Source: Lacrimispora defluvii (GTDB lineage: Bacteria > Bacillota > Clostridia > Lachnospirales > Lachnospiraceae). From it: DNA of 64,000 bases. The stretch covers positions 1-64,000 of the forward strand of contig JAAOXG010000012.1 in assembly GCA_013036995.1 (NCBI GenBank), written 5' to 3'. The notes under the pieces are model-generated. The model saw only the letters and a list, made by a program, of their open reading frames with translations, was not told the DNA's origin and made no database searches. A program made the translations under genes and the position numbers. Of the stretch, positions 30,818-39,073 are shown piece after piece; position 1 is the first letter of the stretch; the number at the start of each line of letters is the position of its first letter.

Positions 30818-30830
30818 GGTTATCCCCTCC

Positions 30831-31967
30831 TTACTCTACCGATGCCATCCCATTTACCGACCAGTCATACTGTTCCATTGTCCAAAACCAGTCCATATCT
30901 GCAATTTTCAATGCATTCTGCTTTGTCAGATAATCTGTCTGCTGCTGTAAATAATCCAGTTGGCCTATGGTACCCAGTTGCATTTTCTGAGAAGCAATCT
31001 CCATTTTTCTAGCTGATTCCTCTAATGCACTTTGTGCCTCATGGTAAGCAACCTGAGCCTGTAAAGCTTCCCGGTATTTCTTATCCAGATCAGTGCCTAT
31101 TTTATCTTTGTTGTCCCTGATTTTAATTCGATAAGAATCTTTTACCACTTCTGATACTGCATTCTCCAGTTTTCTCTGGTTCATTTTAAGTTCATAATTA
31201 TTATCAATGGCTTTGGAATAATCCAGATCAGGGTGAAATCCGGATATTCTGGCAGAGTCAGAAGCCGGTACCGGTCTCATATCCGGTGACGCCTGATAGC
31301 CCCAGCCCAGCATGACACAAAGTGATTTCTTCAGCTTATTAATAGAAGCTTCTGTCTGAATGATGGACGTCTCTGTCTTCTGCAGATTGTTTTTTGCATT
31401 TAATACCTCTACATTGGTTGAAGACCCGATGCTTCTTTGTACTTCCGTCACACGAAGTACTTCAGTAAGCAGCTTTTGATTCTGTTTTAATACTTCCAGA
31501 TTAAGAATGGACTTGTAGTATGAAATCAGATCTGACTGCGCTATAATCGTAAGATTTTTTTCAGTCAGAATGTTGGAATAGCGCATTACCTCTAAATCGA
31601 ATACATTATCATCTGCTTTTTTCTCCAATGACCGTGCCTGTGCTTCTGCCATGGCATCCGCAAGATCATTGTCTCCGGTTATTGTGGAGCGCAGATCTGC
31701 TGCATCATCCCGGTAAGACCGCGCCACATCATCTGCAGTGGGATCCTCTCTCTGCTTGGAATATTCCACCTGGTTATTTAAAACTGTCGCATTGTATTCA
31801 TGAATTAAATCCTCAATTTCTTCATATTCCATGGTATTATCCCGTAGCTTTTCCCACTCTGCATCGGATCTTGAAAATGCCGGACTTGCGTATACCTCAT
31901 TTGCATGAAACAGTAAGACTGCCGATAAAAGAATCGGTACAAATTGTTTACTTTTTTTATTAACCAT
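30831..31967 (-). CDS. TolC-like exported protein, alpha subtype, locus A
   Basis: Exported, 378 residues, signal peptide ending near VYAS (about residue 28). The signature EWEKLRDNTMEYEEIEDLIHEYN marks the alpha subtype and is nearly identical in the locus B protein at 42072-43226. Long amphipathic helices dominate. The TolC repeat motifs are STNVEVLNAKNNL and LGTIGQLDYLQQQ. No beta-barrel strand pattern is visible. The start is preceded by AGGAGCAATTGCA, and the gene lies 11 bases after tetR. Confidence 0.85.
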   Translation of the reverse strand: MVNKKSKQFVPILLSAVLLFHANEVYASPAFSRSDAEWEKLRDNTMEYEEIEDLIHEYNATVLNNQVEYSKQREDPTADDVARSYRDDAADLRSTITGDNDLADAMAEAQARSLEKKADDNVFDLEVMRYSNILTEKNLTIIAQSDLISYYKSILNLEVLKQNQKLLTEVLRVTEVQRSIGSSTNVEVLNAKNNLQKTETSIIQTEASINKLKKSLCVMLGWGYQASPDMRPVPASDSARISGFHPDLDYSKAIDNNYELKMNQRKLENAVSEVVKDSYRIKIRDNKDKIGTDLDKKYREALQAQVAYHEAQSALEESARKMEIASQKMQLGTIGQLDYLQQQTDYLTKQNALKIADMDWFWTMEQYDWSVNGMASVE

Positions 31968-31978
31968 TGCAATTGCTC

Positions 31979-32623
31979 CTATCCTGTCTTTCTCTGTGTT
32001 TTCAGACGTACTCCTTCTTCCACAATCTTAAACTGAAATTCGATCCCATGTAGAATCTCATCAATATCTGCCGATTCCATAAAATACATTGCCATGGATT
32101 TAGCCACAAGGAATAGCAAAAGTTCCAGCAGATCCGAAAGCTCATCCACATTGGAGACCGGACAGATGTTACGATCCAGCTTATCAAAGCAGTCACGGAT
32201 CAGCTCCCTCTCTTCCCTGCTTTTATTAAAAAATTCTTTGAAGCCTATAATGCTTGTTTCAGTCATCAGCTTTGCATCCAGAAAGATATTCTTATAAAAT
32301 ATAAAATCCTGTTGTTCCCGTCCGTAGTGAATTAACACCAGGATTGAATTCCAGAACACCTGATAAATATTACCTTCACATAATTCCATATTTTTATAGA
32401 ACCATAGCTTACAGGATTCCTGAAAATCATGGAGCAAATAAGCCAGCAAATCTTCCTTATCTTCAAAATATGTATAAAAACTGCCTCTGGAGATATCAGC
32501 CTCTTTAATAATCTGGTTGATAGAAACATCGGAAAAGGAGAATCTGGAAAACTCACGAATTGCCGCCCGTTTTATTTTTTCACGTTTTATATCAGGTAAA
32601 TGTAAAAAACGCTGTGTTGGCAT
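31979..32623 (-). CDS. TetR-family repressor, locus A
   Basis: Transcriptional repressor of 214 residues. The ATG at 32623 follows GTGGAGGAATTT; the longer frame starts inside the promoter. The helix-turn-helix (INQIIKEADISRGSFYTYFEDKEDLL) lies at about residues 32-57, and a ligand-binding domain follows. It opens the efflux operon, and a TGACA-N3-TGTCA palindrome overlaps the -35, so autorepression is likely. The locus B regulator has the same N-terminal pattern (MPT-x-RF-x2-LP). Confidence 0.93.
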   Translation of the reverse strand: MPTQRFLHLPDIKREKIKRAAIREFSRFSFSDVSINQIIKEADISRGSFYTYFEDKEDLLAYLLHDFQESCKLWFYKNMELCEGNIYQVFWNSILVLIHYGREQQDFIFYKNIFLDAKLMTETSIIGFKEFFNKSREERELIRDCFDKLDRNICPVSNVDELSDLLELLLFLVAKSMAMYFMESADIDEILHGIEFQFKIVEEGVRLKTQRKTG

Positions 32624-32653
32624 AAATTCCTCCACTTTCTTAAATATAAAAAT

Positions 32654-32689
32654 TTTATAAATTTTATTAAATAAATGACAACTTGTCAT
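32654..32689 (-). promoter_or_regulatory. Promoter and operator of RND locus A
   Basis: Minus-strand TTGTCA (32676-32681) and TATAAA (32654-32659) are 16 bases apart. The perfect palindrome ATGACAACTTGTCAT (32675-32689) covers the -35. Confidence 0.7.
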
Positions 32690-32695
32690 CTTATG

Positions 32696-32736
32696 GATAA
32701 AACATATGGCGGAAAAAATCCGCCATATGTTTTATC
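32696..32736 (-). terminator. Terminator of the cell-wall-binding protein gene
   Basis: Perfect 18-base stem (32696-32713 / 32719-32736) with a loop of five A. It ends the 32756-34507 transcript before the locus A promoter. Confidence 0.85.
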
Positions 32737-32755
32737 TGTCATTGCCAGAGCATCA

Positions 32756-34507
32756 TTAGCTTTCTACGTAAATAGAAGTAATATCATTTCCCTTCTGATC
32801 GTAGCAGCGGTCATCACCATCTTTTGCTTTGTGCTTATTCTTCTGAACAGTACCAGAAGTATTTACAAGCTTATAGGTAATTCCAGCCTTTCTGGCTGCT
32901 TCATAATTAACGTTGTAGTACTCGTCATACTTGTCTTTAACTGCCAGCTTTTCATCATCTTTTACAAGCCAGCTCTTGCCATCAGCACTTGCCTTGCCTT
33001 CTGCTTCAAGATCATCCATAAATTCATCAGTATCAAGAATGTTATATGCTGTCTTTGTTACTCCGCCTTCTTTTGTCTCTTTGATTTTAACTACAGAATA
33101 TTTGTCATCCTTATCTGCTTTTAACAGCATACCAGCCAGATAATACTTGTCATCATCAACGCCTGTTTTACCGGCTCCTTTAAATGTACCGGATTTATTA
33201 AAGAAGAAATTGAATGATTCTCCGTCGATTTCAACATTCTGCTTATTTGTCTTCATGGAACCATCGCTGCCGCTGCCGAAATAATATAAGTAGTAGCCTT
33301 CATCCAGCCAGTGATTTGCATTGTCTTTGAAACGGTCTTCTGTATCAAATGGGTAATTGTCATCATCGTCATCAATGATTTCAACAATATCTTTATTTGG
33401 GTTGTTATCTTCAAACTTATAGAACTTCATGCCGCTCTTCATTCTTCCCTTGGAGTCAAAGGCATACTTCTTACCATTAATGGTCTTGATTTCACCGGCA
33501 ACCAGCTGTCCGTCATTGTCTGAATAATACCAGAAATCTTCATCATCATTATATTTTTCTAAGTGCAGGTTCTCATCAGGAACAACTTTAAACCAGCCCT
33601 TGGTAATTCTTGCGCCATCTTCAGGAGATCCGAAATATCTCCATTCTCTTGTGTAAGCATTTGCACCCTGACCGGAAGAAGCTGTGGCAGCGGTTGCTTT
33701 TGCAGTTGTAGCAGTTGCATCCCAAAGAATCCACTCTGCATTCATACGGCCCCACTCATCAAAGCTGTACTTTTTGCCATTGATGGTTTTTCCGTCTTTA
33801 CTTGTCTGCTTCTTACCGTTGCTCTTGAACCAGAACCAACGCTCCTGCTCTTCATCATCAAAGGTATTGTGGCTGGAAACTCTTGCGTTTCCATCTTTTG
33901 CAGCATCGTCGTAATCGTCGTCTTTGATTTCGATACTTGACCAGCCTATGGTCTTTGCACCATCATCTTCTTTGCCGCAGTAATAAATTCCTTCTTTCCA
34001 TGCGTCATCGCCGGTTTCTCTTTCACCGTCATCGTTGATCCAGCCGTAAAGCATCTTGCCTTCGTCATCAAAAACGTATTCTTTTCCGTTAATATTTTTA
34101 AAGGATGCGGTATCGCTGCTGGTTGAGCTCTTATAAGCTTTACCATTGGAACCAAAATAGTACCAGTGATTTACAGGTTCTTCATCATCCTCACCACCGT
34201 CATAATCCTCGTTCTCCATGGATACCCACTGATTGGTTACCATAGCGCCGTTGTCATCTACATAATAGTAGTCGTCATTGTATTCCACGATAACATCAGT
34301 TGACATCTCACCGCTGTCGTTTAAGTAGAACCAGTTGTCACCGGATTTTGCCCACTTCTCTGTTTCTTTGTCTCCGCTTCTGTTGTAATACACCCATGTA
34401 CCATTTTCTTCCTGCCAGCCAGTCGCTGCGAAAGAAGACATGGAAGCACCTAATGCCAGCAGTGCTGCTGTAGATAAAACAGCAACTAATTTGGTCTGCT
34501 TTCTCAT
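32756..34507 (-). CDS. Secreted cell-wall-binding repeat protein
   Basis: Surface protein of 583 residues. The ATG at 34507 is followed by a clear signal peptide cut near SSFAA (about residue 28); the longer frame adds 21 residues ahead of it without a ribosome site. Almost the whole mature protein is aromatic and Gly-rich repeats of the choline-binding / CW_binding type (WYYF-x-SNGKAYK, KKYAFDSKGRMKSG, NWFYLNDSGEM). The repeats are diverged and very acidic. No catalytic domain is visible, so it may be a structural or adhesion protein. It is divergent from the two recombinase genes. Confidence 0.85.
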   Translation of the reverse strand: MRKQTKLVAVLSTAALLALGASMSSFAATGWQEENGTWVYYNRSGDKETEKWAKSGDNWFYLNDSGEMSTDVIVEYNDDYYYVDDNGAMVTNQWVSMENEDYDGGEDDEEPVNHWYYFGSNGKAYKSSTSSDTASFKNINGKEYVFDDEGKMLYGWINDDGERETGDDAWKEGIYYCGKEDDGAKTIGWSSIEIKDDDYDDAAKDGNARVSSHNTFDDEEQERWFWFKSNGKKQTSKDGKTINGKKYSFDEWGRMNAEWILWDATATTAKATAATASSGQGANAYTREWRYFGSPEDGARITKGWFKVVPDENLHLEKYNDDEDFWYYSDNDGQLVAGEIKTINGKKYAFDSKGRMKSGMKFYKFEDNNPNKDIVEIIDDDDDNYPFDTEDRFKDNANHWLDEGYYLYYFGSGSDGSMKTNKQNVEIDGESFNFFFNKSGTFKGAGKTGVDDDKYYLAGMLLKADKDDKYSVVKIKETKEGGVTKTAYNILDTDEFMDDLEAEGKASADGKSWLVKDDEKLAVKDKYDEYYNVNYEAARKAGITYKLVNTSGTVQKNKHKAKDGDDRCYDQKGNDITSIYVES

Positions 34508-34576
34508 AATAAATGCACTCTCCTTTTTTTCTTTTTGAAATAATTTAGGTGAAATTCCTATTTGCATCACAAAGCC

Positions 34577-34606
34577 ATTATACTTCTAATATTGGAAATT
34601 ATCGAA
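34577..34606 (-). promoter_or_regulatory. Possible promoter of the cell-wall-binding gene
   Basis: Minus-strand TATAAT (34577-34582) is perfect. The best -35, TTCGAT (34601-34606), is weak and 18 bases away. Confidence 0.4.
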
Positions 34607-34665
34607 AGCAAAACCCATTTTATCCACTATTTATGCTTTATTTTTACTATTTTTTCGAATTTTTC

Positions 34666-34709
34666 TTGTTTTTTTAATGAACAGTTTATATACTTGTGTT
34701 AAACTGTTC
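34666..34709 (+). promoter_or_regulatory. Recombinase promoter with overlapping inverted repeat
   Basis: TTGTTT (34666-34671) and TATACT (34689-34694) are 17 bases apart. GAACAGTTTA (34679-34688) and TAAACTGTTC (34700-34709) form a perfect 10-base inverted repeat around an 11-base centre that contains the -10. It could be an autoregulatory operator or a recombination core site. Confidence 0.55.
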
Positions 34710-34740
34710 TTGTTTGATTCTAAAAGGGAGATGGAACGAT

Positions 34741-35604
34741 ATGACGAAAGGAAACGTAATAAACGAAATTGCAAACGGGGACAAAAGCGTTGTCGAGCAA
34801 AGCCTTGATGATTTCCAGGAATATTTGAAAATCAATAATATGTCTGCAAATACCATTCACGTATATTTATTTGCAGTCAGACAGTTTCTTGGCCTTTACC
34901 ATGTAGTCAGCCATGATAACCTCATGCTCTATAAGTGCTATTTAATGGAACATTACAAGCCCCAGACAGTGAATTTAAGAATTCGAGCCCTGAATTGTTA
35001 TATGGAATCTTTAAAGCTTACTTCTTCGAAAATGCTGATGATACGAATACAGCAGAAAACTTTTCTGGAGAATATCATTAGTCAGGCGGACTATGAGTAT
35101 CTAAAAAATTGTCTCATCCGGGATGGAAACATGCTGTATTATTTTGTGGTGCGATTTATGGCTGCAACCGGGGTACGGGTCAGTGAGCTTGTAATGGTAA
35201 AAGTAGAACATGTGAAACGGGGATACATGGATATTTACTCCAAGGATAATAAAATAAGGAGAGTCTACTTTCCAAAAACCCTGCGCACAGAAGCACTTAA
35301 ATGGCTGAATCAGATCAGCCGTGTCAGTGGATACGTTTTCTTAAATCGTTACGGCGAACCGATTACTCCTGCGGGAATAAGGGGACAGCTGAAAAAATTT
35401 ACAGCTTTATACGGACTGGACCCCAAGGTGGTCTACCCTCACTCCTTCCGCCATCGTTTTGCTAAAAATTTCATTGAGAAATGTGGAGATATTTCCATGC
35501 TTTCTGACATTCTGGGTCATGAGAGCATCGAAACCACCAGAATCTATCTGCATAGAAGCAGTACGGAACAAAAACAGATTGTAAATCAGATTGTGAATTG
35601 GTAG
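34741..35604 (+). CDS. Tyrosine recombinase, first of a tandem pair
   Basis: XerC/D-like site-specific recombinase, 287 residues. The ATG at 34741 follows AAGGGAG; the longer frame begins in the promoter. An N-terminal SAM-like core-binding domain (about 20-100) precedes the catalytic domain. The arginine of ATGVRVSEL, HSFRHRF, LGHESIETTR and the nucleophilic tyrosine in RIYLH form a complete active set. It overlaps the next gene, whose product is a clear paralogue sharing the HSFRHRFAKNF and GHESIETTRIYL segments. Confidence 0.92.
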   Translation: MTKGNVINEIANGDKSVVEQSLDDFQEYLKINNMSANTIHVYLFAVRQFLGLYHVVSHDNLMLYKCYLMEHYKPQTVNLRIRALNCYMESLKLTSSKMLMIRIQQKTFLENIISQADYEYLKNCLIRDGNMLYYFVVRFMAATGVRVSELVMVKVEHVKRGYMDIYSKDNKIRRVYFPKTLRTEALKWLNQISRVSGYVFLNRYGEPITPAGIRGQLKKFTALYGLDPKVVYPHSFRHRFAKNFIEKCGDISMLSDILGHESIETTRIYLHRSSTEQKQIVNQIVNW

Positions 35605-35609
35605 AAATT

Positions 35610-36455
35610 ATGGTGAATGATGAATTAATAAATGAATTTAGAAAATATCTTAAGAAGAGAAATTTATCAGGCAACTCCATAACTGCATATGCCGGCAGTG
35701 TACGTCTTTTTTTCACTTTGTATGATGAGGTTACTCCTGAAAATCTACAACACTACAAGAGCTATTTAATTCCGCGATACCGACCGGCTACCGTGAATCA
35801 GCGTATTTATGCCATAAACCATTTTTCCCGTTTTTTAACAGATACCAGTGAAGTGGATTCCATTGTGTTGTCCTCCTACCGCCTCCCTTCTGTTAAAGTA
35901 CAACAGAAAACCTTTCTGGATACCATTATCTCCAATGAGGATTATGAGATCTTTAAAGAGAGGCTGAAAGAAGAAAAAAATTATTTCTGGTATTTTATTG
36001 TGCGATTCCTTGCTGCAACGGGGGCGCGGGTCAGCGAACTGATTCAGATAAAAGAGGAGCATTTAAAGCTTGGTTATTTAGATCTTTATTCCAAGGGTGG
36101 AAAAATACGGCGAATTTACTTCCCCGATTCCCTCTGCGAAGAAGCACTGGCCTGGTGTCAGGATCGTGGAGTAGAAAGCGGTTTTCTGTTTTTAAATAAA
36201 GGAGGACATTTAATTACTCCCCGTGGCATTAATTACCAGCTAAAGCATCTTGCCAGCCGTTATGGAATTAATCCGGATACCGTCTACCCTCATTCTTTCC
36301 GACACCGTTTTGCAAAGAATTTTTTAGCCCGCAACAATGACATATCACTTCTTGCAGACTTAATGGGGCACGAAAGCATTGAAACAACAAGAATCTACCT
36401 CACCCGCTCCAGCCAGGAGCAGCAACAGCTGCTTGACGAAATTATCACATGGTAA
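35610..36455 (+). CDS. Tyrosine recombinase, second of a tandem pair
   Basis: XerC/D-like recombinase of about 281 residues. The ATG at 35610 lies six bases after the first recombinase's stop. A TTG at 35598 overlapping the upstream gene would add four residues; neither start has a good ribosome site, so translation is probably coupled. The active set is complete: ATGARVSEL, HSFRHRF, MGHESIETTR and the tyrosine of RIYLT. The pair may act as a heterodimer, as XerC and XerD do, or may invert a nearby promoter; both are inferences. Confidence 0.9.
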   Translation: MVNDELINEFRKYLKKRNLSGNSITAYAGSVRLFFTLYDEVTPENLQHYKSYLIPRYRPATVNQRIYAINHFSRFLTDTSEVDSIVLSSYRLPSVKVQQKTFLDTIISNEDYEIFKERLKEEKNYFWYFIVRFLAATGARVSELIQIKEEHLKLGYLDLYSKGGKIRRIYFPDSLCEEALAWCQDRGVESGFLFLNKGGHLITPRGINYQLKHLASRYGINPDTVYPHSFRHRFAKNFLARNNDISLLADLMGHESIETTRIYLTRSSQEQQQLLDEIITW

Positions 36456-36530
36456 GCATATTTTTTTATTATTTTATGTTTCTTTTTTCTGATTTTTGAG
36501 ATATAATTTCAAAAAGGAGGATAATACGTG

Positions 36531-37751
36531 ATGCTAATCTCTTTTCGATTTAAAAACTTCCGTTCCTTTTTGGACGAGACATTTGTTAATATGAAGGCGG
36601 TCACCTACAAAGAACTTCCAGATCACCTCATATCATTAGACAACCAGAAGCTGATAAAGACACTGGCTTTGTATGGGCCCAATTCAAGCGGGAAAACCAA
36701 TATTTTTCTTGCCTTTGCCAGTTTTCACTCTCTGATTTTCTGGCAGCTGTTTCCTTCCCAGGCATCTTATAAAAACCGGTTTATTAATCTTTTGCAGCTG
36801 AATTCCATGGACAAAATTGTTCCCTTTGAACGGGGCGAGCCAGAGAATCAGCCAACTGAAATGGAAATATCTTTTATGAGCGGCAACAGGATCTATGAGT
36901 ATGGGATCTCTATCTGTTCCCAAAACATCCTGACGGAACACCTAACCGTTGATCATCACCTGGTATTTTCACGTACTGCAACGGAGCTGTCCTACGGTCG
37001 TTTCTATGAAAAATGCATGCGCTCTAAATCCGGGATCCGCCCTCATGACAACCGGTTGTTTTGTTCCATTCTGTCATCTATGGATATTCCCGAAATAAAC
37101 GCAATTATGAAGCCTTTTGAGAACTTTTTCTCCAGTAAAATTCACTATTATTTTGACGATCTTGAGATGTTTCAAATTCTTGGTAATACATTAATGGACG
37201 GAAAACTATTTAAAATACTGGAAAATCCGGAGGCAATCAATTTCAGTCTGAGTCAGCTTCGTAAGCTGGGGATACCTGTAGAAGATGTTATAATTGAAAA
37301 TGGGATTCCAAAACTGGGATATCTTACTAAATCCCGGTCAAGCGGCCAGTCATTTATTAAATATATGGATATTACAGAGATTTCCTCCGGCACTCTTAAA
37401 AATCTGTTTATGTTTTTAAGAATCTATGAGCTGAGCAAAAACGGAGGTATTCTGATGGTTGACAGTATTTCCGGTGAATTTCATCCCACTGTTACCAAGT
37501 TTATTGTTGATTCATTCCAGCAGGAGATGAACATGAATGTACAGCTTATTTTCTCAACTCACGATATTTCTATTTTAAATAACCAGCAGTTTCGCCGCGA
37601 TGAGGTGGCTTTTGTAGACATGAACGAATATGGTGAATCCAGACTCTACACCCTTGCCGATATCAAAGTCCGGTCTGATGCCAGCTTTTCCAAAGATTAT
37701 CTTCTGGGGAAATACGGGGCAATTCCCCTGGTTAAGAATACAATTTTCTGA
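36531..37751 (+). CDS. AAA15-type ATPase, possible defence ATPase
   Basis: Single-gene ATPase of the COG1106/OLD-like group, 406 residues. It starts with the typical LISFRFKNFRSF strand. Walker A is GPNSSGKT at residues 49-56. The signature-like segment ISSGTLKNLF precedes Walker B, ILMVDSISGEFHP, where Ser312 follows Asp311 in place of the usual catalytic glutamate. The closing FSTHDISIL H-loop is intact. A GTG one codon earlier is 7 bases from AAGGAGG and is equally possible. Relatives occur in abortive-infection and PARIS-type defence, but no toxin partner lies beside it. Confidence 0.8.
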   Translation: MLISFRFKNFRSFLDETFVNMKAVTYKELPDHLISLDNQKLIKTLALYGPNSSGKTNIFLAFASFHSLIFWQLFPSQASYKNRFINLLQLNSMDKIVPFERGEPENQPTEMEISFMSGNRIYEYGISICSQNILTEHLTVDHHLVFSRTATELSYGRFYEKCMRSKSGIRPHDNRLFCSILSSMDIPEINAIMKPFENFFSSKIHYYFDDLEMFQILGNTLMDGKLFKILENPEAINFSLSQLRKLGIPVEDVIIENGIPKLGYLTKSRSSGQSFIKYMDITEISSGTLKNLFMFLRIYELSKNGGILMVDSISGEFHPTVTKFIVDSFQQEMNMNVQLIFSTHDISILNNQQFRRDEVAFVDMNEYGESRLYTLADIKVRSDASFSKDYLLGKYGAIPLVKNTIF

Positions 37752-37790
37752 ATTAAAAAAAGACATGCTATATGTCTTTTTTTAATTCAG
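37748..37790. terminator. Bidirectional terminator containing two stop codons
   Basis: A perfect 19-base stem (37748-37766 / 37772-37790) with A7/T7 arms. The stop codons of both convergent genes (37749-37751 plus, 37782-37784 minus) lie inside the stem. Confidence 0.88.
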
Positions 37791-38228
37791 AAGATGGATA
37801 CTGGCAGTATCCTTGGAACAGACTTCCAGTACAATGTTACATTCTGAAACATGCTGGTAATTAATATCCAGAGAATAATCCACCTGAACCTTTAAACGAT
37901 CTTCTTCCTCCGCTATCCTGATATCGTTGGTTCTGATTCCGATCATCAGCTCTCCAAATGGCGTTGCATAGCAGGAAATGTTTTTCTTTTCCTTTTCAAA
38001 GGTCATATGAACACTGGTGCTTCCTCTTTTTATGATATCCATTCCTGCCGGATGGATCTTAATGGTGTTTCTGGTCACACCATCTACCCCTTCCTGAACT
38101 TCATCATAAAGAATATAATGGCTGCCATTTTTTAAAAAATAATCTCCTCTTGTGATCATTTCCACAGCCTGATTATCATCTTCCACGATTTGTGCACCGC
38201 TGATACTGATCAGAACATCTCTCGTCAT
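37782..38228 (-). CDS. DUF1934 (YwiB-like) protein
   Basis: Small beta-barrel-like cytoplasmic protein of 148 residues. The pattern of short strands (YFLKNGSHYILYDE, NTIKIHP, SVHMTFEK, GELMIGIRTNDI, VDYSLDIN) matches the DUF1934 family of Firmicutes, which has a calycin-like fold and no proven function. It is last in the ddl-murI-DUF1934 operon, 14 bases after murI, suggesting a link to wall precursor synthesis. Confidence 0.82.
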   Translation of the reverse strand: MTRDVLISISGAQIVEDDNQAVEMITRGDYFLKNGSHYILYDEVQEGVDGVTRNTIKIHPAGMDIIKRGSTSVHMTFEKEKKNISCYATPFGELMIGIRTNDIRIAEEEDRLKVQVDYSLDINYQHVSECNIVLEVCSKDTASIHLLN

Positions 38229-38242
38229 CGTTTATAACTCCT

Positions 38243-39061
38243 CTAGTACTCTTCTATATTTATTTGTTTCGTCTCCTTCACCTGCCCCGGAAGAATGGAG
38301 GCAGCAAAGCTTGTGAACTTTTCCGCCAGATCACTGACATAGAAATGATATTTATCAATGCTGCTGCCGTCATGATCACAGATCAGCCCATTTTCCTCCA
38401 GAACCTGCTTTAATTCCAGAGCTGTCTCATAAGCCGGATTGACCAGAGTCACTTCCGGACCCATCAGCCTGCCTACGGTGGAGCGCAGAAGGGGGTAATG
38501 GGTGCAGCCTAATATCAGTGTATCAATGTATTTGCCTTTTAATTCACTTAAATACCGGGATGCAATTTCATCTGTAACAGAATCGTGAAGCAGTCCTTCC
38601 TCAACCAGGGGCACCAGGAGGGGACAGGGTTTTCCCGTAACTTCTATGTCTTCCCGCATTTCTTTTATTACCCGTGTGTATACACCGCTTCTTATGGTTC
38701 CTTCGGTTCCGATAATACCAATCTTACCATTCTTGGTGGATTCAATTGCAGTTCTTGCACCTGCGTGAATGACTCCGATGATAGGGATATCCAGGTCATT
38801 CTCTACTGTCTCCAGCGCACAGGCAGTGGCCGTATTACAGGCAATTACAATTGCTTTTACATCCTGGGTCATAAGAAAACGAATGATCTGTCTGGTAAAG
38901 CGGATGACTGTGTTGCAGGATTTATTTCCATAAGGCACCCGTGCCGTATCACCAAAATATACAATTCTTTCATCCGGCATCTGCCTCATGATTTCTCTTG
39001 CAACCGTAAGTCCGCCTACGCCGGAATCAAACACTCCAATGGGAGAATTTCTATCTGCCAT
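38243..39061 (-). CDS. murI: Glutamate racemase
   Basis: Makes D-glutamate for peptidoglycan from L-glutamate without cofactor. The 272-residue protein has both catalytic cysteines: Cys75 in ACNTATA and Cys186 in LGCTHYPLL. The N-terminus (IGVFDSGVGGLTV) and YFGDTARVPYG are standard. It follows ddl by 12 bases. Confidence 0.97.
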   Translation of the reverse strand: MADRNSPIGVFDSGVGGLTVAREIMRQMPDERIVYFGDTARVPYGNKSCNTVIRFTRQIIRFLMTQDVKAIVIACNTATACALETVENDLDIPIIGVIHAGARTAIESTKNGKIGIIGTEGTIRSGVYTRVIKEMREDIEVTGKPCPLLVPLVEEGLLHDSVTDEIASRYLSELKGKYIDTLILGCTHYPLLRSTVGRLMGPEVTLVNPAYETALELKQVLEENGLICDHDGSSIDKYHFYVSDLAEKFTSFAASILPGQVKETKQINIEEY

Positions 39062-39073
39062 AATATCTGCTCC

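Noticed and set aside
34508..34740. Proven invertible promoter between the surface gene and recombinases
   Set aside because: Only one inverted repeat pair was found and it does not flank a promoter-sized segment, so inversion remains a hypothesis.
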